From Nitrospinota bacterium (lineage in GTDB: Bacteria > Nitrospinota > Nitrospinia > UBA9942), in assembly GCA_003489165.1 (NCBI GenBank), contig DNJG01000120.1, positions 1,794 through 28,635 on the forward strand: a DNA stretch of 26,842 nucleotides, read 5' to 3'. Below the pieces are notes generated by a model. That model searched no databases, was not told where the DNA came from, and worked only from the letters and a program-made list of their open reading frames with translations. Made by a program: the position numbers and the translations under genes. Shown here one piece after another: positions 14,826-21,637 of this stretch; the stretch's first letter is position 1, and each line of letters starts with the position of its first letter.

Positions 14826-16595
14826 TCAGGCAATAACAGGGGCAGTCTCACATATTTCAAAATACAATTTCATCTCGCCAACCAGCTCTAAAACATTTTT
14901 TCTGATAGAAGCCTCAATATTGTAAAGTCTTATCTTGATTCCATATTTTTCCAGAATAGAGCCTATCTTTTTGTTAAAGATTATATTTAAGGCTGCAGGG
15001 TTAATATAGCGGACATTTCTAAAATCAAGCCCGATATCAATCTTTCCCTTTTTTACCGCCACTAATATCTTTTTTCTTAGCTTTTTTGCAGTAATATTAT
15101 CCAGAACTCCATCCAGGTCAATCAATAGAGCCTGTAATTTTTCATTCTTCTTTATCTGCACCTTAAGAAAATAATCAATTTTGTCCATTGCCTCCTGTGC
15201 CTTGTCCTTAACTATCTCTATTGCATGTGGAATCAGGTTTTCAGTAGGCGTTGTCGGTATAGTTTTATTGAGGGTGGTAAGCAGGCCTGATAGAGGCGAA
15301 AGTTTCCCTTCAGGGAGTCTGTTCACCATTCGCCTGAAACCTACATTCAGAAAGAGTGTGCTTAAGAAACGATTCTGTTCAAAGTGCAGCAGCCTCTTTG
15401 CTATAGAGGGGATTGAATAGAACTGCTGAAATGCCCACCAATACCCTTCCTGAAGCCTTTCCGGACTTATATTCTTCGGTTTAAAAAGGACATGTCCTCC
15501 GTTATATTTCCCCCAATCCCTCTCTATGATTCTGCCTTCAGACTCCATTTTCTTTGACCATACAGTGCCAGGAAGGGGTGTCAATATATAGAATGTGGCA
15601 ACATCTACTTTATTTTTCTCTAAGAACTTTATTGTCCTTTCAAATACCCCCTCGTCGTCATTATCAAACCCGAATATTATGCTGGCAGTAATGGCTATAC
15701 CATGGTCATGGAATATCTTTATTGCGTCCTCATACTTATCAACATTATTGAAGGTCTTTTTTATCTGGGCTAAATTATCCGTAGATAATGTCTCTATGCC
15801 TACAAACATCCCGCCGCAGCCGGATTTTTCAGCCAGTTTCATCACCTCAAGGTCTTTTGTCATTGTGAGGCTTGCCTGACTCCCCCATCTTATTTTCAAT
15901 GGTGCAAGCTTTCTGAAAAGCTCCTTTGCATATTTTGGATTCCCTGCAATATTGTCATCCACAAATGCAACAAAGCTGCTATCTATTGTTTCTACCTCTT
16001 TAATTACATCGTCAACAGGCCTCTGTCTATAACTCCTTCCGAAGAAATCTGTAACAGAGCAGAATTCGCATGAGAACGGACATCCCCGGGTAGTCTGGAC
16101 AGTATTCCCTATATTATAGGACTTTATTTTTAATAGGTCTCTCCTTGGATGAGGCAGGTTTTCAAGACTGCATGGCTTGGCTGACTTATATATCTTTTTA
16201 AGACTTCCATTTTTAAAATCATCAATTACATTCTGCCAAACACCCTCAGCCTCCCCGACAACCACAGTATCGGCATTTTGTAGTGCTTCATTAGGCACTG
16301 CGGTAGGATGAATTCCACCTAAAACTACCTTCACGCCTCTATTTCTAAATTTTCTTGATATCTCATAAGCCCTCGGTGCATGTGCTGTCATTACGGTTAT
16401 CCCGACCATATCAACATCTATATTGAAATCTATATCATCCAGATTTTCATCAATTATTGATACATCAACATCTTTTGGCGTGAGTGCTGCTACCATTGCA
16501 AGGGAAAGCCTTGCAAACCAGAAGGACCTCGCCTCCTTCTTTGAATGCTTCATATAAATATCTGTTTCTGCCGGTGATATTAAAACTAATCTCAT
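14826..16595 (-). CDS. B12-binding-type radical SAM protein with C-terminal STAS domain
   Basis: The start is the ATG at 16595 (AGGAGG five bases upstream); a TTG one codon earlier is too close to it. In 590-residue numbering counted from that TTG, residues 1-140 form a B12-binding-like Rossmann domain (VVLGGIHPTAVPNEAL; VVVGEAEGVW), without the DxHxxG motif. The radical SAM core carries C173-x3-C177-x2-C180 (RGCPFSCEFC) and continues to about 430 with a DUF4070-like tail (VATFYILTPLPGT). The last 100 residues match a STAS domain: LLIDLDGVLDNITAKKLRKK, then DIGLDFRNVRYINPAALNII. At the position of the phosphorylatable Ser in anti-sigma antagonists it reads NPAAL, so it is probably not phosphoswitched. 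The substrate is unknown. Confidence 0.85.
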   Translation of the reverse strand: MRLVLISPAETDIYMKHSKKEARSFWFARLSLAMVAALTPKDVDVSIIDENLDDIDFNIDVDMVGITVMTAHAPRAYEISRKFRNRGVKVVLGGIHPTAVPNEALQNADTVVVGEAEGVWQNVIDDFKNGSLKKIYKSAKPCSLENLPHPRRDLLKIKSYNIGNTVQTTRGCPFSCEFCSVTDFFGRSYRQRPVDDVIKEVETIDSSFVAFVDDNIAGNPKYAKELFRKLAPLKIRWGSQASLTMTKDLEVMKLAEKSGCGGMFVGIETLSTDNLAQIKKTFNNVDKYEDAIKIFHDHGIAITASIIFGFDNDDEGVFERTIKFLEKNKVDVATFYILTPLPGTVWSKKMESEGRIIERDWGKYNGGHVLFKPKNISPERLQEGYWWAFQQFYSIPSIAKRLLHFEQNRFLSTLFLNVGFRRMVNRLPEGKLSPLSGLLTTLNKTIPTTPTENLIPHAIEIVKDKAQEAMDKIDYFLKVQIKKNEKLQALLIDLDGVLDNITAKKLRKKILVAVKKGKIDIGLDFRNVRYINPAALNIIFNKKIGSILEKYGIKIRLYNIEASIRKNVLELVGEMKLYFEICETAPVIA

Positions 16596-16684
16596 CAAAA
16601 CCTCCTTCTAATCCTTATTAAGATTAAATACTAACACAAAAGCTGCATTAATACAATTGGATAATGTAATGCGTAGGGAAAATT

Positions 16685-16712
16685 TTGATTGAGGAATATA
16701 TTATGTTATACT
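16685..16712 (+). promoter_or_regulatory. Candidate sigma-70-type promoter for hemE
   Basis: TTGATT (16685-16690), 16-bp spacer, TATACT (16707-16712), placing transcription start about 30 bases before the hemE ATG. Found by eye; no activator site is evident. Confidence 0.45.
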
Positions 16713-16749
16713 TGTTAAAATTTCACAACTTCAATTTAATAAAAATAAA

Positions 16750-17781
16750 ATGAATAATCAGTTTATCAAGGCATGTAAGAGGGAGAAGACAGATTACACA
16801 CCTGTATGGTTGATGCGGCAGGCAGGCAGATACATGGAGGAATACAGGGCGATAAGGAGCAAACACTCCTTTTTAACAATGTGCAAAACCCCTGAACTGG
16901 CTGCAGAGGTTACTCTTCAGCCTGTCAAGAGACTCAATGTTGATGCAGCAATAATCTTTGCAGATATATTACTTCCGCTTGAGGGGATGGGGATTAAATT
17001 GGAATTTGCAAATAATGAGGGGCCTGTTATACATAACCCTGTCAGAAACCAGTCTGATGTTAATTTAATTCGTCTTATTGAGCCTGAGAGGGATGTCCCT
17101 TTCTTAATGGAGGCTATAAAAATAGTCAGAAGGGAGTTGAATGGAAAGATTCCGCTTATAGGTTTTTCAGGTGCACCATTTACAATTGCCAGCTATATAA
17201 TTGAAGGAGGGCATTCAAGAAATTATATTAATACAAAGTCCCTTATGTATAATGAGCCTTCCTTATGGCATACCCTGATGGATAAGATTGCAAAGATAAT
17301 CATAAGCTATCTAAAGGCTCAGATAGATGCAGGTGCTCAGGTAGTTCAGTTGTTTGACAGTTGGGTTGGATGTCTATCACCTTTTGATTATGAGAAGTTT
17401 GTAGCCCCATACTCAAAACAGGTCATTGACGGCATCAAAGCAAACTCTGTTCCGGTTATCCACTTCGGCACTGATTCATCCACTATCCTTGAATTAATGA
17501 AAAAGGCGGGCGGGGATGTAATCGGAGTGGACTGGAGAATAGAGTTAGATGTTGCGTGGAAGAGATTGGGTTATGATGTCGCAATCCAGGGGAATTTAGA
17601 CCCTGTAGTCCTGTTTGCCACACCAAAAGAGATAGAAAAGCGTGTAAAGTATGTTCTTGATAAGGCGGGCGGGAGGCAGGGACATATATTCAATCTTGGC
17701 CACGGTATCCTTCCCAATACACCTGTTGAAAATGTAAAAACCCTTATAGAGGCAGTACATAAATACAGTTCAAGGGTTTAA
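16750..17781 (+). CDS. hemE: Uroporphyrinogen decarboxylase
   Basis: Cytoplasmic heme-pathway enzyme that removes four carboxyl groups from uroporphyrinogen III to give coproporphyrinogen III. The 343 residues are the normal length. The family signature PVWLMRQAGRYM (residues 18-29) carries the substrate-binding Arg residues R23 and R27, and the catalytic Asp lies in IIFADILLP (about 70). GFSGAPFTIASYIIEG and the C-terminal FNLGHGILPNTPVENV are also diagnostic. No Shine-Dalgarno sequence is visible before the ATG. hemH lies 65 bp downstream behind a repeat-filled spacer, so the pair is probably co-transcribed; the oxidase step between them (hemG or hemY type) is not in the window. Confidence 0.97.
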   Translation: MNNQFIKACKREKTDYTPVWLMRQAGRYMEEYRAIRSKHSFLTMCKTPELAAEVTLQPVKRLNVDAAIIFADILLPLEGMGIKLEFANNEGPVIHNPVRNQSDVNLIRLIEPERDVPFLMEAIKIVRRELNGKIPLIGFSGAPFTIASYIIEGGHSRNYINTKSLMYNEPSLWHTLMDKIAKIIISYLKAQIDAGAQVVQLFDSWVGCLSPFDYEKFVAPYSKQVIDGIKANSVPVIHFGTDSSTILELMKKAGGDVIGVDWRIELDVAWKRLGYDVAIQGNLDPVVLFATPKEIEKRVKYVLDKAGGRQGHIFNLGHGILPNTPVENVKTLIEAVHKYSSRV

Positions 17782-17783
17782 AA

Positions 17784-17846
17784 GTTTAGGAGTTGAGGAG
17801 TTTGAAATTTTTTGACTCTTTAACTCTTTAACTCCTTAACTCTAAA
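17784..17846. repeat. GAGTT/AACTC repeat filling the hemE-hemH spacer
   Basis: GTTTAGGAGTTGAGGAGTTT on the left and TAACTCTTTAACTCCTTAAC on the right form an imperfect inverted repeat that ends directly at the hemH ATG. It belongs to the same family as 3144-3238. It replaces any normal ribosome binding site for hemH. Confidence 0.7.
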
Positions 17847-18863
17847 ATGATAGCAATTCTCCTTCTTGCATTTGGATGCCCTGATTCCATTGAATCTATA
17901 GAGCCATTTATCACTAATGTGATGGGGGGCAGAAAACCTTCCCCTAACCAACTCCAGAAAATCAAAGAGAGATACCTGATGATTGGCGGTCACTCACCTT
18001 TACTTGATATAACCCGAAGACAGGCAGAGGCACTTGAAAAAAGATTAAATGAAACTAATGAGTTAACTCCAAAACTCCTCAACTCCAAAACTCAAGAACT
18101 TTTTCGGGTATTTATAGGTATGAGGTATTGGCACCCCTTTATTAAAGATACTTTAAAAGAGATTGTAAGTTTAAAAGCGGAGCGCGTCGTGGTTTTAGTA
18201 ATGGCTCCGCACTATTCTAAAATCAGCACAGGCGGTTATATAAATACAGTAAATGAAGCAATGGCTGAGCTCACTCCCCTATTCCCCCCTTTATCAAAGG
18301 GGGGTGAGGGGGGATTTGACATCTCCTTTATAAATAACTGGCATACCCATCCACTCTTTTTGGAAGCAGTTGCAGAGAAAATCAATAAAGGGTTCTCATA
18401 TTTTAAAGACATTAATAAAAAAGAGATTCAGGTAATATTCAGTGCCCATAGTCTTCCAATTCCCCCTTTAGAAAAGGGGGGTGAGGGGGGATTTAGGGAT
18501 GACCCCTATGCAAAACAGCTTAACGAAACTATAGAAGGGATAATAAGGCATACAGGTGACATCATATGGCATCTCGGATTTCAGAGTAAGGGAATGAGTG
18601 CAGGTGAGTGGCTTGAACCAACAGTAGATTCTATCCTTGAAAGATTATCAAAGGATGGGAAAAAGTATGTTTTAATCGTTCCTGTGGGCTTTGTCTCTGA
18701 CCATATCGAGACCCTTTACGATATTGATATATTTTATAAAGAGACGGCAAAATCCCTCGGCTTAATATTCCATAGAACTGAATCCCTCAACGATTCCCCA
18801 AAATTCATTGATGCGTTGATAGATATTGTTAAAAAACAGACAGCCTTATCAAAATTCCCTTAA
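17847..18863 (+). CDS. hemH: Ferrochelatase with three repeat-derived loops
   Basis: Inserts ferrous iron into protoporphyrin or coproporphyrin. The start (IAILLLAFGCPDSIESIEPF) and GGHSPLLDITRRQA are typical of the family. The metal-site His is His122 (MAPHYSKISTGGY), and the acidic partner is near 288 (SDHIETLYDID). The 338 residues are slightly long because of three in-frame insertions from dispersed repeats. Residues about 71-85 (LTPKLLNSK) come from the GAGTTAA family; about 145-157 (PPLSKGGEGGF) and 205-216 (PPLEKGGEGGF) are two copies of a G/C-palindromic family. All three fall where the family has variable loops, and both catalytic segments are intact, so the enzyme is probably functional. 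No ribosome binding site is visible. Confidence 0.93.
   Translation: MIAILLLAFGCPDSIESIEPFITNVMGGRKPSPNQLQKIKERYLMIGGHSPLLDITRRQAEALEKRLNETNELTPKLLNSKTQELFRVFIGMRYWHPFIKDTLKEIVSLKAERVVVLVMAPHYSKISTGGYINTVNEAMAELTPLFPPLSKGGEGGFDISFINNWHTHPLFLEAVAEKINKGFSYFKDINKKEIQVIFSAHSLPIPPLEKGGEGGFRDDPYAKQLNETIEGIIRHTGDIIWHLGFQSKGMSAGEWLEPTVDSILERLSKDGKKYVLIVPVGFVSDHIETLYDIDIFYKETAKSLGLIFHRTESLNDSPKFIDALIDIVKKQTALSKFP
18060..18100. repeat. AACTCC-type repeat inside hemH
   Basis: Tandem AACTCCAAAACTCCTCAACT units match the family filling the spacer just upstream (17784-17846). They are read in frame as part of a surface loop. Confidence 0.6.
18281..18317. repeat. CCCCCCTTTA...AAAGGGGGGTGAGGGGGG repeat, copy 1, inside hemH
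   Basis: A 37-bp unit with a CCCCCCTTT/AAAGGGGGG palindrome followed by TGAGGGGGGATTT, read in frame as PPLSKGGEGGF. Copy 2 lies 178 bp downstream. Confidence 0.75.
18459..18494. repeat. Same palindromic repeat, copy 2, inside hemH
   Basis: A 36-bp unit, nearly identical to copy 1, read in the same frame as PPLEKGGEGGF between the conserved SAHSLP and DPYAKQL segments. Confidence 0.75.
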
Positions 18864-18873
18864 AAAAATTCGC

Positions 18874-18903
18874 TTGACAGCCATTTTAAGTTAAATCTAC
18901 AAT
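18874..18903 (+). promoter_or_regulatory. Promoter-like TTGACA-N18-TACAAT at the island's left edge
   Basis: TTGACA (18874-18879) and TACAAT (18898-18903) with an 18-bp spacer lie just before the left direct repeat. No gene starts within reach on this strand, so it may have driven a gene displaced or lost when the island arrived. Confidence 0.35.
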
Positions 18904-18905
18904 AC

Positions 18906-18930
18906 ACTCTGTGAAAAGCAATTTCCTATC
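18906..18930. repeat. Left 25-bp direct repeat of the RM island
   Basis: ACTCTGTGAAAAGCAATTT, then C, then CTATC. It matches 24520-24544 at 24 of 25 positions (C versus T). It abuts the stop codon of the integrase remnant, as expected for an attachment site next to an integrase gene. Confidence 0.7.
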
Positions 18931-19046
18931 TATGATTCCTGTGCCTCAACTGTGCCCAAATTGTGCCTGCAAAAAGTAGCTACCTTATTTTGATGATACT
19001 CTGTAACCTTTCCTGATGCCTTCTTCAGATCGTCCTCATTAACAAT
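18930..19046 (-). pseudogene. Probable C-terminal remnant of a tyrosine recombinase (phage-type integrase)
   Basis: The minus-strand frame reads NEDDLKKASGKVTEYHQNKV, then FCRHNLGTVEAQES and a stop at the left repeat. This is the sort of tail found after the catalytic Tyr of phage-type integrases (Tyr-x-H-x, then a Lys-rich helix, then HNLGTV). An in-frame stop lies immediately upstream and no catalytic core is present, so only the tail survives. Identification rests on resemblance over about 37 residues. Its location at the island edge supports it. Confidence 0.45.
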
Positions 19047-19154
19047 TTAATAGATTGAAAAGGGTGTCGGGGGGTGTTGTGTTTTGCTTATATTGAATTC
19101 GTGGGATATTCGTCTTGGATGGTCATAACCCAAGATTAAAGGTAAGTATGAATA

Positions 19155-19475
19155 TCAGGTTGCCGCTTTTCTTAAAAAATCAAGACATAGATTTAAAATT
19201 TTGCTATCAGCCTCTTTAATGAGTGTCTCTATCGCTTTTTTGATTGCTTTATCTGAACCAATCTCCTCTGACAAAAGAAGCAACTCATAAAGTTCAACAT
19301 TTAATCCCTTCGCAATCTTTTCCAAAGTTTTCACAGTAACATTTTTCTGTCCTCGCTCAATAGCACTTATATATTTAGTATGCACTCCAGTCTTTTCTTC
19401 CAACTGTTCTTGTGTCAACCCTGCTTTTTCTCTGACAGTCTGAATTCTTTTGCCAAGGGATAACAAGATATTCAT
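19155..19475 (-). CDS. XRE-family HTH regulator, possible controller of the RM operon
   Basis: A 106-residue protein. The start is the ATG at 19475 with AAGGAG upstream; the frame is also open further 5', but that part lacks a ribosome binding site. The HTH (residues 8-63: GKRIQTVREKAGLTQEQLEE, GVHTKYISAIERGQKNVTVK) is typical of XRE/Cro proteins. A helical tail of about 40 residues follows, longer than in classical C-proteins. It is divergent from mod with a 206-bp shared promoter region containing a dyad (19525-19548), so it probably represses itself and/or times mod-res expression. Unlike mod and res it has a Shine-Dalgarno sequence. Confidence 0.8.
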   Translation of the reverse strand: MNILLSLGKRIQTVREKAGLTQEQLEEKTGVHTKYISAIERGQKNVTVKTLEKIAKGLNVELYELLLLSEEIGSDKAIKKAIETLIKEADSKILNLCLDFLRKAAT

Positions 19476-19524
19476 AGAAACTCCTTTTGGTAAAAGAATA
19501 GCAACAAACAAAAGACGGTTAAAC

Positions 19525-19548
19525 ATTCTATAAGTTTATAAATAGAAT
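19525..19548. promoter_or_regulatory. Dyad operator candidate between the XRE regulator and mod
   Basis: ATTCTAT (19525-19531) and ATAGAAT (19542-19548) are perfect inverted 7-mers with a 10-bp spacer, 50 bp upstream of the regulator start. This is a plausible binding site for the neighbouring XRE protein. Confidence 0.4.
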
Positions 19549-19564
19549 AATATCTACTTTTATG

Positions 19565-19592
19565 TTGACAATAATCTCTTTATAGATATAAA
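19565..19592 (+). promoter_or_regulatory. Strong sigma-70-like promoter for mod-res
   Basis: TTGACA (19565-19570), 16-bp spacer, TATAAA (19587-19592). Transcription would start near 19599, leaving an 80-nt leader without a Shine-Dalgarno sequence. Confidence 0.55.
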
Positions 19593-19681
19593 GTTTTCAG
19601 AATAGTCATTTATGAGTAGTTGTCTGTAAATAAGAGTGGAATCAAATATATGATGAGCTAATTTTATATTTATTTCAATCT

Positions 19682-21634
19682 ATGCAAACCATACATACAG
19701 AACTTGAAACACTCTTAAAAAAGGACAAGCGCCTTGTTGCCGATGGCAAACTGATGAAGAACAAGGTAATTGAGTTTGCTTTAAAACTTGATAAAGACCT
19801 GCTCAAACTTTTGCAGAGCAACAAAAGCATAAAGACCCACTTCTTTCAGGAAGTGGACAGCGTGTTGGTTTTTGACAAAGTGAGGTTTCAGGATTTTGTA
19901 AATCTCAAAGAATTTTTAGCCGACAGTTACACTAAATACAAAAGCAAAATCGGACTGGAAGCCGATGGAGATTATTTAAGCAAGAGTAAAGATGTTGTTT
20001 TAGTGTGGCCTTACAAGGATTGTTTGCTTGAAGGCGGACAGACAAAAGCAGAAAGAGAAAACCGCTCAGAAATTTTCTGGAATGAAACACTTGCTCCCGA
20101 ACATTACGACCGCTTACTTTCTCCGAAAGCATTTACCAACTTTAAAAAATACGACAGCAAAGGAGAACAAGACCTAAAAGGTAAAATTGATTTTGGAAAA
20201 GAAAATCTCATTATAAAAGGAAACAACTTGCTTGCTTTACATTCATTGAAAGAACGCTTTGAGGGACAAGTAAAACTCATTTACATTGACCCGCCTTACA
20301 ATACAAAGAGTGACGAGTTTGGTTACAATGATACTTTTAATCATTCTGCTTGGTTAACTTTTATGAAAAATCGCTTGGAGACAGCAAAACAATTTCTAAA
20401 AACTGATGGAGTAATTTTTATCAATATAGGAGACGAGGAAGTTCATTATCTAAAAGTATTATCCGATGATATTTTTGGGAGAGAAAATTTTATCAATACA
20501 GTTGCAAGAGTTGCTAAAACTGCAAGTAATAAAGGAACTTGGTTTGCTCCATCTATTGATTTTATCCTTTGTTACGCCAAGGACAAAACCAAATTGCCAG
20601 AATTTTATGATGAAGTTGATGAAAGTTTATACAAAAAAATGGAAACGGAAGGAAAAAGAAAAGGAGAAAAATATAGAGATGATGTTGCATTATATCAATC
20701 ATCTTTAGACCCATTAAGAGGATGTAATAATCAAAGATATTTTATTGAAGCACCAGACGGAACTCTTTTACTTCCGCCAGGGAATATATTTCCAACAAAG
20801 AAGAAAGACGGTGCTCACATTGAACCGAAAACAAGAGAGGATAAAGTTTGGCGGTGGGCTTTTGAATCATACTTTAAGAAAAAAGATTTATTAGTTTTTA
20901 AAGAAACTAAAAACTCACCTCTTTTAGATGAAAATGGGAAACAAGCAAAGTATAACATTTACACGAAAAGTTATTTAACGGACAGGCAAGAAGACGGAAC
21001 AAAACCAAGAAATTATTTTGACCAATTTATTAATCGTAAAGGAGCGGACTATATTAAAAAACTGGACATAGAATTTAATTATTCAAAACCAGTTGAATTG
21101 ATTGAGCATCTGATAAACATTGTGCAAACTTCCAAAGACGATTATATTCTTGACTTCTTTGCTGGGAGTAGCACAACAGCAGAAGCGGTTTTACGAGTTA
21201 ATGAAAAGGACGATGGTAAAAGAAAATTTATTCTTTGCGAGCAATTAGATTATTTTGATACTGTTTCTGTTCCACGAATTCAAAAAATAATTGGCAAGGA
21301 AAATTTTATTTCTTGCGAACTCGCCAAAGACAACGCACAATATATTGATAAAATTGAAAAAGCAAAAAAGACAGAAGAATTAAAAAAGACTTGGGCTGAA
21401 ATGCAGAAAGAAGGATTTATCAGCCATCGCATAAAAGAAACGGAAGTATTCAGTGATGAAGGAGAAATAAAGTGGAAAGACCTATCAATAGAGGAGCAAA
21501 AACAAATTCTCATTCGCACCCTTGACCTCAATCATCTTTACATCAACTATTCCGAAATAGAAGATGAGCGTTACAAAAAAGCAATGGATGATGAATCAAA
21601 AAAATTGAATAGACAATTTTATTCCAAAAAATAA
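19682..21634 (+). CDS. mod: Type III restriction-modification methyltransferase subunit
   Basis: Site-specific N6-adenine DNA methyltransferase and specificity subunit of a type III system. In its 650 residues the catalytic motif IV DPPYNT lies near residue 202 and the SAM-binding motif I (LDFFAGSSTTAEAVL) near 488, the beta-class order typical of Mod proteins. The region between them (about 260-450) is the variable target-recognition domain. FINIGDEEVHYL after motif IV is also characteristic. res follows after 3 bases. No Shine-Dalgarno sequence precedes the ATG. Arg and Gln codon use (CGC/CGT/AGA, CAA) differs from the AGG-rich neighbours, suggesting transfer. No simple-sequence tract typical of phase-variable mod genes is seen. 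Confidence 0.95.
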   Translation: MQTIHTELETLLKKDKRLVADGKLMKNKVIEFALKLDKDLLKLLQSNKSIKTHFFQEVDSVLVFDKVRFQDFVNLKEFLADSYTKYKSKIGLEADGDYLSKSKDVVLVWPYKDCLLEGGQTKAERENRSEIFWNETLAPEHYDRLLSPKAFTNFKKYDSKGEQDLKGKIDFGKENLIIKGNNLLALHSLKERFEGQVKLIYIDPPYNTKSDEFGYNDTFNHSAWLTFMKNRLETAKQFLKTDGVIFINIGDEEVHYLKVLSDDIFGRENFINTVARVAKTASNKGTWFAPSIDFILCYAKDKTKLPEFYDEVDESLYKKMETEGKRKGEKYRDDVALYQSSLDPLRGCNNQRYFIEAPDGTLLLPPGNIFPTKKKDGAHIEPKTREDKVWRWAFESYFKKKDLLVFKETKNSPLLDENGKQAKYNIYTKSYLTDRQEDGTKPRNYFDQFINRKGADYIKKLDIEFNYSKPVELIEHLINIVQTSKDDYILDFFAGSSTTAEAVLRVNEKDDGKRKFILCEQLDYFDTVSVPRIQKIIGKENFISCELAKDNAQYIDKIEKAKKTEELKKTWAEMQKEGFISHRIKETEVFSDEGEIKWKDLSIEEQKQILIRTLDLNHLYINYSEIEDERYKKAMDDESKKLNRQFYSKK

Positions 21635-21637
21635 GAA

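Noticed and set aside
19682..21634. Phase-variable mod gene
   Set aside because: I looked for long tetranucleotide or homopolymer tracts in mod and saw none; the frame is intact.
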